From: Pisaster brevispinus
Taxonomy: Eukaryota > Echinodermata > Asteroidea > Forcipulatida > Asteriidae
NCBI GenBank assembly: GCA_023634235.1
Contig: JAMKCF010000002.1
Location: 14,317,091 to 14,381,090, forward strand
DNA length: 64,000 nt
Direction: 5' to 3'
The translations under genes and the position numbers were made by a program. Shown here piece by piece: positions 44,640-55,721 of this stretch. Each line of letters starts with the position of its first letter. Position 1 is the stretch's first letter. The notes under the pieces were generated by a model, which was given only the letters and a program-made list of their open reading frames with translations, was not told where the DNA came from and did no database searches.

Positions 44640-47250
44640 AAGGGGGTGAGTGTTGTAATAGAGGAGATCAAACAAAGGGTTAAGGCTAAGGCTGCACAAG
44701 TAAAGAGGCATGACGACAGAGTTAGGCAGTTTCATCAAAATAGGTTATTTAACACCAATCAGCGTCAGTTGTTTAAGGAATTGGACGGGAAGGCTGACAC
44801 CACACAATTAGGCCCGAAACCAACAGAGGCAAGAACTTTCGGGGGTGGTATTTGGGACCGACCAGTACAGCACAATCGACAAGCGGAATGGCTAATGGGC
44901 GTGAAAGCTGAATTGAGAGGCGTACAACAGCAAGAATGGTTCCAGATTGATTTGGACAAGGTAAAGAGACAGGTAAAAAAAGGTGCCAGATTGGACAGCC
45001 CCTGGTCCAGACCACGTGCATGGGTACTGGTTGAAGAACTTCCGTAGTTTGCATGAGCGAATGGCCCTACAAATGCAAGACTGTCTAGGAAATGGTAAGG
45101 TCCCATGTTGGATGACTGAGGCAAGAACGGTTCTGATCATGAAGGATGTCAAGAAAGGTAACATTGATAGTAACTATCGATCAACCACGTGCTTGTGATG
45201 TATAAACTCTTGACCAGTTGATTGCAGAAGACCTCTAGCTCTATCGTCATATGGATGACCAGCAGTTGTTTCCAGAGGAGCAGAAAGGCTGTAAGAAGCG
45301 GTCCACAGGTACGAAGGATCAACTTATCACCGATATCAATGTACTGAAGGACTGCGGGAGCAGAAAGACGAACGGCAATGGCGTGGATCGATTACAAGAA
45401 GGCGTATGACATGGTATCACACACGTGGATAATGGCATGCCTGGATATGGTTGGAGTGGCTGATGCAGTAAAGCGTCTTCTAGGTGAGAGCATGAAGACA
45501 TGGCGAACTAATTTGACGGCCAACAATGATAGTCTGGGCAAGGTATGCATAAGAAGAGGGATTTTCCAAGGTGACTCTCTGTCTCCGCTCTTGTTTGTTC
45601 TGGCACTGATGCCCCGGTCGATGATTCTGAGGAAGGTGAGTGCAGGTTATGTAATGGAGAAGGACGGATGTAAGATCAACCATCTGCTTTTTATGGACGA
45701 TTTGAAGTTGTTTGAAAAGAATGAGGCGGAGATCGATTCTTTGGTGCAGACCGTCAGGATTTTCAGCGATGACTTCGGGATGCAGTTCGGTCTGGAGAAA
45801 TATGCTTCAATGACCATGAAGAGGGGAAAGAGGGTACAGTCCGACGGTATCGTTCTGCCAGATGGTGCACAGATGAGGGCTTTGGGTGAGGAAGAGAGTT
45901 ATCGGTATCTTGGTGTACTTGAATCGGACCATGTCCTTCACGAGGAATCAAAGGTGAGGTTGAGGGCAGAGTCTATCAGACGAGTAAAGAAATGTTTGAA
46001 GTCGAAACTGAACGGGGGGGGGGGTACATGGTTAAGGCAATTAACTCATGGGCCATGTCTTTAATGAAGTACAGTGCGGGTATTGTCGAGTGGACTAAGG
46101 AAATTCTAGATGTCATGGACAGGGGAACGAGAAAACTGATGACCATGAATGGTATGCTTCATCCATGGGCGAATGTAAGCAGACTTTATCTTCCGAGGTC
46201 AGAGGGCGGTAGGGGGTTGCTAAGTGTGGCAGACAGCGTCAACATCGAGCGCAGGAGCTTACATTGTCATATTAGGAGGACTGAGGAGAGCTTGTTTAAA
46301 GTTGCGCAGAAGTACACGAAGGCGGGCAAAGTTGGACCGAAGGAGTACAAGAGGCAAAGGAAAGAGGAAAGACATCAAGATTGGCGGAACAAACCACTTC
46401 ATGGCCGGTTCTTGAGATGCACTGAAGAAGATACTAGCAGCAAGTCCTGGAATTGGTTAAAGAGCGGAGAACTTAAGAAGGAAACCGAGGGCTTGATTAA
46501 TACTGCGGCGCAAGACCAGTCTCTAAGGACAAATGTAATGAAGGCAAGGATAGAGAAAGCAAACGTCTCTCCTATGTGCAGAATGTGTAATTAGGCGGAG
46601 GAGACTGTATTTCATATTGTCTTTGAATGTAGTATGATGGCCCAGACGGAGTACAAAGGAAGACATGACAAGTTGGCCAAAGTGATTCACTGGGATCCGT
46701 GTAAAAAGAATGGTGTCCAAGTGACTGCAAAATGGTACGATCATGTTCCGGATAAAGTTGTAGAGACCGACAAGGTCAAGATCCTCTGGGACTTTAACAT
46801 TCAGACTGATCATGTTATAGAACATAGGCGTCCGGATGTTGTAGTCTTAGATAAAACGAAGAAGATGTGTCATCTTTTTGACAAAGCTGTGCCGGGTGAT
46901 GTAAGGGTCGCTAAGAAGGAGACAGAAAAGATCCAAAAGTACCAAGACCTGGCCAGGGAACTTCGTAAGATTTGGCAGGTGAAGGTGAAAGTATAGTCCC
47001 TGTGGTGGTTGGGGCACTTGGCACCATTCCGAAAGCACTGGGGAAACATCTAGAGGAAATAGGGACAAATGTGAGGGTATAGATCTATTACAGAAGGCGG
47101 CGTTTTGGGGAACAGCGAGGATTCTGAGAAAGACCCTTAAGATCTAAGGCTACGGGACGTAGCCCGACTCGAGGAGTTACCGGCACAAATGAAAATGTGA
47201 TCTTTCATTTGCATGCTGTGATAAGATGAAATAATAATAATAATAATTAT
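44640..47250 (+). pseudogene. Decayed non-LTR retrotransposon with restriction-like endonuclease
   Basis: Plus-strand pieces: a linker region before the RT (44646-45047), RT fingers and palm (44983-46064), thumb/C-terminal part (45992-46594) and nuclease (46634-46996, extending to about 47140). Visible motifs: IDYKKAYDMV, RRGIFQGDSLSPLLFVL, the catalytic FMDD box, LNG linker, a C-x2-C-x8-H-x4-C knuckle across 46580-46630, and RRPDVVVLD of the PD-(D/E)XK nuclease. That order (RT, knuckle, nuclease last) places it with the R2/R4/NeSL/Hero-like groups, which nick DNA with a restriction-like enzyme. Lesions: frameshift at the A run near 44975-44982, disruption near 45196-45260, frameshift at the G run 46011-46022 and an in-frame TAG at 46592-46594. 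Some indels sit in homopolymers and could be sequencing errors. The 5' end is missing. Confidence 0.85.
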
Positions 47251-47789
47251 AAAGGTTTTGATTTTACAAGTAAAGTGATTCACTCCTGACTTTATTTCAA
47301 AAGAAAAAAGTAACTTTTATTTCCAACGGCATCCCAACCAAAAACATTATGTACAGATAACATGTAAATGCAATACAAAAATAAAATAAAGTGTGTTGTC
47401 ACCCTCACCGCCCCTCCAACATTCTGTGTACAGTGTTCTCACGGCACAACTAACCTGAAGTCCAAAGAAAATATATTTATTGGAGGTACTGGACAGCATG
47501 GGAGGGAATTTAGTGACCAGTGAACCCATCGGCGCACTTAAAATGTACACCTAAAGTCTGGACTCGGAATTTTTTTTTTTTTAGTGTGATACATCGTATC
47601 ACACAATAAACCATTGCAAGCAGTCATGCAACAAGGCACTTACACCTTTTAAAACACAAATGCTTTTACTATAAGAGTTATCTCAGGCCATTAAATATTG
47701 ATCAAGGTACAATGCATTTCCATGATAATTAACGATTAAGTGACAAATCTGACACCATGGCTGGCATGCTGTAATGCCGCACTGCGGCG

Positions 47790-48295
47790 CACTGTGAATA
47801 AACTACATCATCAAACGTGAAGACAGTAAAAACGGTTTTGCCCTACGTTTAGTAAATGGATTTTATCTTGGCTTAATTTAGGCCGTGTGTTAAATCTTCA
47901 CCAAAATATGAACTTTTTAAATTGTCAGGGTTTTCGTTCAAAGGCATTGCATGGGGGCACTCCCATATTCGTTACTTAAAAACAAAAACAAGTGCCTTGT
48001 TGCATGACTGCTTGCTATGGTTTGTGTGACACACTGTACCCCCCCCCCCAAAAAAAACAACTTGAACTGTAAACCCATATGATGTACATTTGACCAGTGC
48101 GCTGATGGTTTCACCATTGGTATTGTCACTAAATTCGGTTTCATTATGCTGTCTGATACCCTAAAAAGAAAATTTTTGTTTTGATCAGGTTAATTGTGAC
48201 CTTGTTAACTATGGTTCGCTGAATGTACGGGGTGGTGGTGGCGAAAATCCACTTTAATTTATCCTTTTGAACTGAAAATGTGGTTTATTATCTCC
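47790..48295 (+). repeat. 0.5-kb repeat family G, copy 3 (most diverged)
   Basis: GTGAATAAACTACATCATCA starts it. It is collinear with copy 2 but has several small deletions and a C run (48039-48049) that breaks the shared frame. Confidence 0.7.
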
Positions 48296-48418
48296 TGTTC
48301 GACCCAAGTACTCTTATCGTCCAATGAACTGCCATCTTTTTCCTCAGTGAGGGCGCTGTTTGAGAGTGTGACGTCATATGCAGGGGTCTATGTTATTATT
48401 GTTTTTTTATTTCGCCAG

Positions 48419-48665
48419 GCATCGTGCTTTACTTCACCTACGGCATGCACAACAGTAAAGAAGGGAAAAAACGCGAGGAAACGGCGTCAGCTAACGCCCT
48501 CACCGCGGGCTCACAGCTTCTGACGTCGTCATCACGCACTACGACCCAACAGAGGAGGACAGACTGAGGAAGGCCAGGGCCGAGTCCATGGCCGTAGTCG
48601 TCACTCGTGACGGGCGTACGTATTCCACCACGCCAACCTATGGAAGCACCGACGCAGCCCTCTGA
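48419..48665 (+). CDS. SLC7A4-like transporter, last coding exon; end ambiguous
   Basis: After a clean acceptor (AG 48417-48418) the frame from exon 2 gives GIVLYFTYGMHNSKEGKKRE, the usual final helix and tail, and continues to a TGA at 48565-48567. A second frame that opens after a TAA near 48490 and ends in TGA 48663-48665 looks just as much like protein. It has DVVITHYDPTEEDRLRKARA, then a tail ending YGSTDAAL. Both cannot be read straight through. Either a one- or two-base indel lies between about 48490 and 48530, or a 62-base intron is removed (GTAAAG near 48457, branch-like CTAAC, CACAG near 48518), which would keep the frame. Confidence 0.8.
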
Positions 48666-49370
48666 AACGCCTTGACACTGTGACTTTTGTTCTTGTAGAT
48701 GGATTTACAGTTAACTATTATACAGCCTTGATAAGAGACTAGATGAAATCATAGCGCCATCTGTATGGATGTTATACCCTATTCCCGGCCTCAATTTCTG
48801 ATACCCTGTAAAAAAACAAAAAAGTTTGTTATAGAGGGTAGGCCTAAGGTCAAAATGGGTACCATGACTTTATTGCCAGCATATCTCAACACCCTTCCCT
48901 CACTGTCTCCAAGACGTCTCAAGTCCTCCCTTGATAAAATCCTTCTAACCACCTACATCTCGGCTTTGAAGACATTGGTTTTCTCTCTACAGTTGTGTTA
49001 TCTGTACAGGCCAAGCTAAACACAAGTCGAAACCATAACCAGTCAGTGTCAAATTCTTACACTAGACGTCTGAAGATGTTACAGTAACATAGTTTTCTGT
49101 ATTTGTGGCCTTCTTGGTTTTGTACCGAGTTTGCGTCCGATGGTCTCTAGAAATTTGAACGGGTGTTGTGTTGTTTTCCTTTCGTTCTTTTTTTCCATTC
49201 TTACTTTTTCTATCATTTTGAAGAATTTGTTTCCGTTTTCCACATTTCAAACTGAACACGGAGATTGTATTTGATTCCAATTCCCCGTAAGGAAATTTCA
49301 TCATTCTGTGTTATTATGAAGACACTTGTTATATTTTGTTTAATAATAGTTTGAACAAATATTGGATGAT
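48666..49370. other. 3' flank of the transporter gene
   Basis: It should contain the 3' UTR. No canonical AATAAA lies close to the stop codon, so I cannot place the poly(A) site. Confidence 0.4.
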
Positions 49371-49371
49371 A

Positions 49372-49690
49372 ATATTACACTCCAAAAACCGGGATGTTAA
49401 AATCACACCGTGGTTGTTGCCACATATATACCCCAAAAGAATCAAAATTTACACCATAAGGTGTTAAAATAACACTTATATCTGCAAAAACAAGTACATT
49501 GGTGTTATTTTCACACACCTTCATGTTAACTTTGGTTCTCTCTTCGGTAACTCATTTGTGACGTCACTTTTAACACCCCCGTTCACCCGGATGTATGATG
49601 ACATTTGAATGAATTTGAAGTAAGTTTCCTTTTCTGAACTTTACCGCCCTTTTTATACAGTGTAAAAAAAATGTTATTAAAAACGATCCT
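49372..49690. repeat. GTGTTAAAATAACAC-type repeat
   Basis: The words GGTGTTAAAATAACAC, GATGTTAAAATCACACC and GGTGTTATTTTCACAC recur in both directions between 'acactccaaaaacc' and 'cagtgtaaaaa', which may be its ends. It contains TGACGTCA at 49559-49566. Confidence 0.5.
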
Positions 49691-51030
49691 GTATTGTAAT
49701 AGTTTACCATTACTCAAAGCTGAAATTATTTTTGCAAGAGTCTAAGTCACAGGAGAGCTATCCTAAATTCGCGTGAGAAAATAACAGCTTGGTATCTCGA
49801 CGATAACAAGTTCATTTATCGCAATCAATCAGCAAGCAACCAACTATCACACGGCTGTCACGAGTTTTATTAAGGAAGAGAAACAGCGCTGATTGGCTCC
49901 CAAGGGTGACTACTTTGCGTGCACGCTTGTTAAAAACTTTCGAGCGCTTGTATGGCGCTTGTAGGACGCTTAGTACGCGCGTGTAAAAATGCACGTATTT
50001 TGACGCGATTCCATTTCAAATGAATCATGTTTTTACACGGTCACCCTCAACTGCATACAGTTAGACATATCACAAAATCAAAGAAGAATGACAGAGGACC
50101 AGTTGCTTTTTGACTTGATGCCTCTTTTACGGGTTACCATACTTGAGCGCGCGCGTAGAACGGATCGGCCCAGGCCTAATTAAAATGTGCTAGATTCTAG
50201 CACATTTTAATGAACCAATTCCAGGGGTTATGATCGAGCAAGGCATGCTGGGAAAAAATAGCGCGGCGAGATCGATTACCCCTGGGAACGAGGATGCTAT
50301 AGATAGGTTGCAATATGACGTAAGTCGGCCATCTTTACGGGTAATTTGGAACACACAGTCATGCGTTTTGCGCGAGAACGGCGTGCAGCACGCGCACATT
50401 TCACAAAACTCATTGCAGGATTGGTTAGTAAACTGCGCGGCTGCGTTAATAATTTGAGCGCTTGACGCAATCTTTACGGGCAAGAAACGTTAAAGAAACT
50501 ACCGTGGAGTAGAGGATTTCACTGTTCCAAAGTATGCATGGAATGAGTGTAACGACTAGTTATGAAAGATCTAGACATTGTATACACTCGGCATGAAGGG
50601 AAGAAAAATAATAAATAAAATATACGAAGGTAAGTTTTGGTCATTTTATGAAAAGTGTTGTGTACAGGAGGCACAAGGAGGAGAAGGAAAAAGGGGGTGT
50701 TTGGGGACGCTTGATGTGGTGCATGAGTCCTGATTAAGTTTATTTCTAAGTGTGAAATTAAAATAACTTGTGACCGGATTTAGTCCGCAAAACCTGACTC
50801 CATGAAACATAAAGTTCTGAAGGTTTTATTTATAAAGGGGAAACTAAAAAGTTCAACAGCAAAAAATTACACTCTACAAAATTTGTATTAATAAGTACTT
50901 GGACAGGGAAGGGGTTGAGTTGGGTTTTAGTCAGTATGTAAAGCCGGCAATTTAAAGTACTTAACTACCCCTTTTAGAAAAAGAAACAAATTAAAAAGCA
51001 CGACTCGTCACGGGTGCAGTATGCTTTGAT
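49691..51030. other. Intergenic; one small exact palindrome
   Basis: At 50179-50211 16-base arms (ATTAAAATGTGCTAGA and its complement) surround a single T. CpG-rich DNA lies around 50260-50440, with no exon recognised. Confidence 0.45.
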
Positions 51031-51036
51031 GCCGCT

Positions 51037-51215
51037 GGCAGGTTTCGTCTCATCACTGCTAAAAATGGTATTCTTGAAATAAAAAAACATCTTATTTGTA
51101 GAAAATATTTCTTGTGTCACTAGGGAGTGACACAAGAAACAATTTCTCCAAATAAGATGTTTTCCTTATTTCAAAATACCATTTTTAGCAGTGATGAGAC
51201 TGCACTTCCTGCCTG
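51037..51215. mobile_element. Foldback element with about 75-bp arms
   Basis: The left arm begins GTCTCATCACTGCTAAAAAT at 51047. The right arm ends with its exact complement at 51200. The arms meet at AGTGACACAAG/CTTGTGTCACT near 51115-51133. A few mismatches and small gaps exist, and GGCAGG/CCTGCC extends the arms outwards. Confidence 0.8.
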
Positions 51216-51456
51216 TTAAGTATTTTAATGGGCATGTGGGGGGAATACAACTGGTAAAAGAAAACAAATCAAACAAATTTTGTGATTGACTTAATACCGC
51301 AGAAGACTGTGATTTGAAGGTTTGAGAAGGAGAAAGATAACTACTGCAAGAACACGTGAACCTCTCCAATGCCGTTACATTCTGCACAACTCTGCCGTGC
51401 GCGCCAAGCATACGCGCACATGTCGGACTTTTGTCGGACTTTTGGTTGCGCAATCA

Positions 51457-51735
51457 GGGCTGTGAAATGGGAAACTGTACAACCATGCACAACTCAATGG
51501 GAAACTACAACCATACACAACTCAATGGGAAACTACAACCATGCACAACTTAATGGGAAACTACAACCATACACAACTCTATGGGAAACTACAACCATGC
51601 ACTAGTCAATGGGAAACTACAACCATGCACAACTCAATGGGAAACTACAACCATGCACAACTCAATGGGAAACTACAACCATGCACAACCCAATGGGAAA
51701 CTACAACCATGCACAACTCAATGGGAAACTACAAC
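51457..51735. repeat. 28-bp minisatellite, nine full copies
   Basis: Unit CATGCACAACTCAATGGG plus AAACTACAAC, with full copies starting at 51484, 51512, 51540, 51568, 51596, 51624, 51652, 51680 and 51708. The first four alternate CATGC and CATAC. Since 28 is not a multiple of three, all three frames stay open and share one rotating peptide. It is not coding evidence. Confidence 0.92.
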
Positions 51736-51799
51736 AGTACACGAGGCTTCTCAGAGGTTACAAGAAAACAACACATTTAATATGCTAGTGTACTGGAGT

Positions 51800-52130
51800 G
51801 ACGAATAACTACTGGGGAAAGATGTGAAAGGTCACAAGAAAATTTACTAGCAAAGCTAGTTTGGGTTTTTTATACAAGGGAATATGAGAAGAAGAATGTT
51901 ATAGACAATGCTTTTAGAACAGGGTGACAGTGCAATGCTTTTAGAATGGGATTAATGTGTAGAAAATGAAGTGTATTGCTTATTCTCTTGTCTTAATTAT
52001 TTCAGTGGCAACAACACATTGATCAACAGTGACAGTGTCAGGTCTGATCCTTCAAACATCTAGATGAAGCACACCTATATGATACCCCTGTTGTAGTTGT
52101 TAATAATGTATTAACTGTTGTTCCATTTGT
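51800..52130. other. Flank between minisatellite and exon candidate
   Basis: No gene or repeat recognised. Confidence 0.4.
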
Positions 52131-52152
52131 TTTTGTTCACAATGTCCTTTAG

Positions 52153-52304
52153 TAGCTGACCTGGTTGAATCAGAGGAAGGGCTTGATGATGCGTCTATCT
52201 TTCGTGAGATGCTTGGGCTGTCAACTGTTTCAGAAGGAAAATTAGCACAGTTGAAGGAAGGGTTGTGAACATGACTGGAGTATTTTTAGATAATCGTACC
52301 CATG
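52153..52304 (+). CDS. Candidate coding exon of an unknown gene (possibly damaged)
   Basis: It follows an acceptor-like CCTTTAG (AG 52151-52152) and ends at a strong donor (exon end 52304, then GTAAGTAC). The first frame gives 37 codons (ADLVESEEGLDD, then FREMLGLSTVSEGKLAQLKE) before TGA 52266-52268. A second frame is open from about 52240 to the donor (VVNMTGVFLDNRTH). The switch near GGAAGGG suggests a one-base indel, or that only one of the two segments is real. The acidic, Ser-rich composition and good splice sites are protein-like. I do not recognise the family. Confidence 0.35.
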
Positions 52305-52662
52305 GTAAGTACTTGCCTAAATTCAGTTTCCAATACAAATTCAATTTAAAATCCGATGGAAAAAAATAAGACATGCAACTGTACATTCATGAACAAGTTG
52401 ATTCGTACCATAAAACAGCTAAACAAGAAAATTGCAACAATTAACTTTGAGGCAAGTACACTTTGAAATACCGAAAATCATTTTTCTAACAGTTATTTTG
52501 TCTTTAGTGAATTAAATCTATGGGAAATGAATGTGTAGTTCTTCTAATATACTTGTGTTAGATTGCCCTAAAACTTTGCCATATCCCCACTCATAAACAT
52601 TTTCTAGATGATTTGATTGATTTCAACTAAGTGTGTATTTCTCTATTGTATTCTTTCATCAG

Positions 52663-52712
52663 ACTGTTCCAATGGATGCAAACAGCTGGGTGTTCAAGAT
52701 ACAAGGCCATAA
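52663..52712 (+). CDS. Candidate last exon paired with 52153-52304
   Basis: An acceptor (TTCTTTCATCAG, AG at 52661-52662) precedes it. Joining in the phase left by the donor at 52304 gives a GAC codon, then CSNGCKQLGVQDTRP and TAA (52710-52712). Another frame here also ends quickly (TVPMDANSWVFKIQGHK, stop). Short and unrecognised. Confidence 0.3.
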
Positions 52713-54600
52713 GTAGCCAAGTTGCAGAGCAGATGAATTCGTCCCCAACACATCAAAATTTAGCTTTTACACATGTATATATGGCTCAAGACAATTTTGG
52801 GTGGCATTGTCGTTTCTATTTGTTGAAAACAAATTATAGAAGTAATGTTGTTTTTAAAAATACAAGCAGTCTCTGTTGTACCATTTACATGAACCATCAT
52901 AAATCCAAAGGGCAATTTTTCCAACAATTTGGACATGTACAATGTTGTATTGTTATGTATCATTGTCAAGACAGAATGTACAAGTGCTCACATTTCCTCT
53001 CAATTTAGGTTAAGTTCAATACGTTTATGAAGTAAGTACTTTGAATATTTGAAAAAACTTTAGATGGAAATATTGCATCAGGGAGATTAGTACCACATTC
53101 AATTCTGTAGTTTACTTGTAACAAATAAAACAACTCACCATCAAAGATGTATCTTAAATATAGTATAGTTTTATAATTCTCATCAAATTCCCACATTACA
53201 GAAAGAGTAACTAAAGTTACAACAACCACAAGTCTGAAGAGGGATTGTTGCTTTGCATCATTCAAAACCTTTGTTCAATGTAATGATTGTTATACAACAA
53301 TGGAATAGGACAGTACTTGCCAATCATTAAAGAAATAAAGATTGTGCAAATAGATGCACCAAATGCAGTAAAATTTTCTTCTGATTTATTTTCAACTGCT
53401 TTATGTGTTTATCTTCATTTCATAATTTTATTTACATTCTAGAGTTAAGATTCTTGGGCGAAGATGTCAACGGTGGAGGGAGGGAGATAACTTTTAACAA
53501 AGTTATAAATGACGATTGCCAATACAAATTTTCAGCTAATTGAACCCCATGTTTTGGTTGTTTTATATAGCTCGAATCAAGTCAACTAATTGTTGGAAGG
53601 GCGAGGGATCTTGCATAAACGCCCAGCACACTTATTTATTTTTTCACGCAAATTCCGGTGGTAGCCGTTTTTTATATCTCGTACATAGAGTTTTCAATTA
53701 TTTCCGACGATAGATAGGTATAGGCCCTATGATGGTGAATTAATCAAAGTTTCTGTCACCATTGTTTTGAATGTTCGTGACTGAAAGCTTTTTGCAACAG
53801 TTAGGGAAGCAATTTAATTGAAATCACACGCGTCCGTTTTTATATTCTTGCCGATCCATGGCTTTATTAATCATGACAGTGTGGATGAAAACTTGTATAC
53901 GTTTTTAAACTCCAAGTCGTCTCAAAATGCAGAAAAGCGTAATAATATTAAGTTAGTTATATCACGGTTGAAGGGGTTCTGGGCTTTCCTCGATTTGTCA
54001 TTACTGAAGTTGTATTTCCATCCCCAACCTGGTAAAAGGAACCAAACACTAATAATGAACAAAACAAAAAAGTAATGTGCGCAAAATAATACGCGTGGCA
54101 TCACAACGTTCTCCAATAGTTTTGATCAAGGCATTTATAACAACTGAGACGTGATAATGATTATGTCCATTACAGAATGAACTACATCTCCATGATTATT
54201 TTGCTCACAAATTTCACACAGCAACTGTTGTTTTACAAACATGCATTGAATTCTAGAATCCACGAATAGTTCTATATCTACCCCTATTGCATACTACCGC
54301 CGAATTACAAAAACAATATATTGGTAATTTGTTTGTGGCTTGTATTTTGAAGAACAACAATTTGACACACACACACACATATTTGACAATTTAAACCAAA
54401 AACAACACGCATTCGTTTTCGTCTTAATAATAATCTTGTATTTTTCACCGGGACCATCGCAATAACCTGTAAAAAAGACTAACTAAAATTATAAGACTCT
54501 TCCAACAATGAAGCTCATCAACTTGAAATTTCCCAATTTGTTTTCGTCATTGTGGTGGTATTGAAGGTTGATTTAAATAATTAAGTATCTCTTTTCCTTC
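52713..54600. other. Intergenic, nothing recognised
   Basis: AT-rich. The open frames at 52631-53008 and 53818-54075 lack domains and splice context. Confidence 0.4.
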
Positions 54601-54609
54601 AGAGGTAAC

Positions 54610-54862
54610 TATCATTTGAGATACGAGACAAATCGTCAAAGATGATCCCAATGGTCCACGCACGAATACCCGCTATGGTCAGAGAGCATTCTCAGTAGCT
54701 GCACCAACTTGCTGGAACAAGCTCCCTCTTCACATCCGTGACTCATCCTCAATCAGCTCATTCAAGACTCAGTTAAAAACACATCTTTTCAGACAATGTT
54801 AAAGCGCTTTGAAACGCCCGTGTAAAGCGCTATACAAATGCTATTATTATTATTATTATAAT
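54610..54862 (+). pseudogene. L2/CR1-type LINE, C-terminal end and tail
   Basis: A 5'-truncated copy. The plus-strand frame reads RYGQRAFSVAAPTCWNKLPL, then ISSFKTQLKTHLF and TAA at 54800-54802. This is the conserved C-terminus of L2/CR1-type reverse transcriptases. A 3' UTR with GCGCTATACAAATGC and (ATT)n follows. No other part of the element is present. Confidence 0.8.
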
Positions 54863-55059
54863 AAGTATAGTAGTAAAAAAGTTGCACTTGAGTTATAGCC
54901 TGGACATGACTTTATATTACTTTAGTAGACCTATAAACACTATACAAACATTGTTTCATTTATTTAGTGCATTGAGCGAAAACTGTGTTTTTGTTTTGTT
55001 TTGCTTTGTTTGTCGTTTGTTTTCTGCTTAAATGGACAGTGAGAAAGAGAATTTTTCAA

Positions 55060-55275
55060 TTGAAGGTAATAATATAATTATCACCTACATTTCATAATTA
55101 TTACTTCAGTACACGTCATAATAATGACGTGTATTTCATAAATTATTATGACCTACAGTACAAGTCATAACTTTGGTATGTCTTATAACTATGACCTACA
55201 TTGTAGTCATAAATATCACTTATTATCCCTCATAAATATGACTTAGTTGGCACAAGTAATAATTCAACTTTTAAT
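55060..55275. repeat. TCATAA/ATTATGAC-rich inverted motif field
   Basis: GTCATAA, TTATGAC and ACGTCATAATAATGACGT (an 18-base palindrome near 55108) recur about ten times on both strands. Confidence 0.45.
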
Positions 55276-55494
55276 GTAAATCATAACATGAAATATACCG
55301 GTAATGCGTAAATAATTAATACTAACTCTTAACTGTGATAGCGCATTTGTTGTCTCTCTTTGAAGCCCCAACATCTGTCAGGGTTAAAAAGCCTGTTCGA
55401 TTTAAAAAGCGTGTGCACATTTTGAACTTGCTTGCGCTCAGGCAAAACATATTGTTAGATCCAAAATTAACTTTAGAGGGATGCGACCGGAGCG
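55276..55494. other. Intergenic, nothing recognised
   Basis: No gene or repeat recognised. Confidence 0.35.
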
Positions 55495-55721
55495 CAGCGG
55501 CGTAGCCAAGGGGGAGAGGGGCCTGGTGTGGGGGGGGGGCACGCCCCCAAAATGTCCGGTTCCCCAAGGTGCCCCCACCCCACCAAGAAAAAAAATCGCG
55601 ATAGTGCTCACCAAAAGAAACATAAAAAAGTATGACCACCCCCATTTACAAACCCATTAGCAGCGCCCCCTCTACTCCCCCCCCCCCCCACACCACCGAA
55701 AAAGTCCTGGCTACGCCACTG
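55495..55721. mobile_element. MITE with CAGYGGCGTAGCCARG ends
   Basis: The left end CAGCGGCGTAGCCAAG and right end CCTGGCTACGCCACTG are inverted repeats, and the interior is G/C-run rich. Single ends of the same family are seen near 8453, 33890, 35499 and 63105. This terminal motif is common to many animal hAT-like MITEs. The target duplication could not be confirmed. Confidence 0.65.

Larger units (their letters stand above)
40795..48418 (+). other. Intron 2 of the transporter gene (7.6 kb), a nest of repeats
   Basis: Bounded by GTGAGT at 40795 and TTCGCCAG ending at 48418. It holds an inverted family E MITE, an ACTAGTC field, three copies of a 0.5-kb repeat, one of them hit by a 107-bp MITE, two pieces of the same LINE and a CR1/L2-type 3' end. 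Each is listed separately. Poly-C/G runs lie at 42916-42924 and 42941-42950. Confidence 0.8.

Noticed and set aside
43430..48295. Repeat copies 2 and 3 as a pair of LTRs around an internal region
   Set aside because: The DNA between is a CR1/L2 tail plus a non-LTR element, the copies differ widely in age, a third copy lies outside, and no tRNA primer site or polypurine tract is seen.
51457..51735. CRISPR-like array of 28-bp repeats
   Set aside because: The units abut directly with no spacers and the DNA is animal. It is a minisatellite.
53818..54075. 85-codon frame with an 'ACGCGTCCG' word like a cDNA-library adaptor
   Set aside because: A nine-base match is not evidence of vector contamination, and the frame shows no domain.
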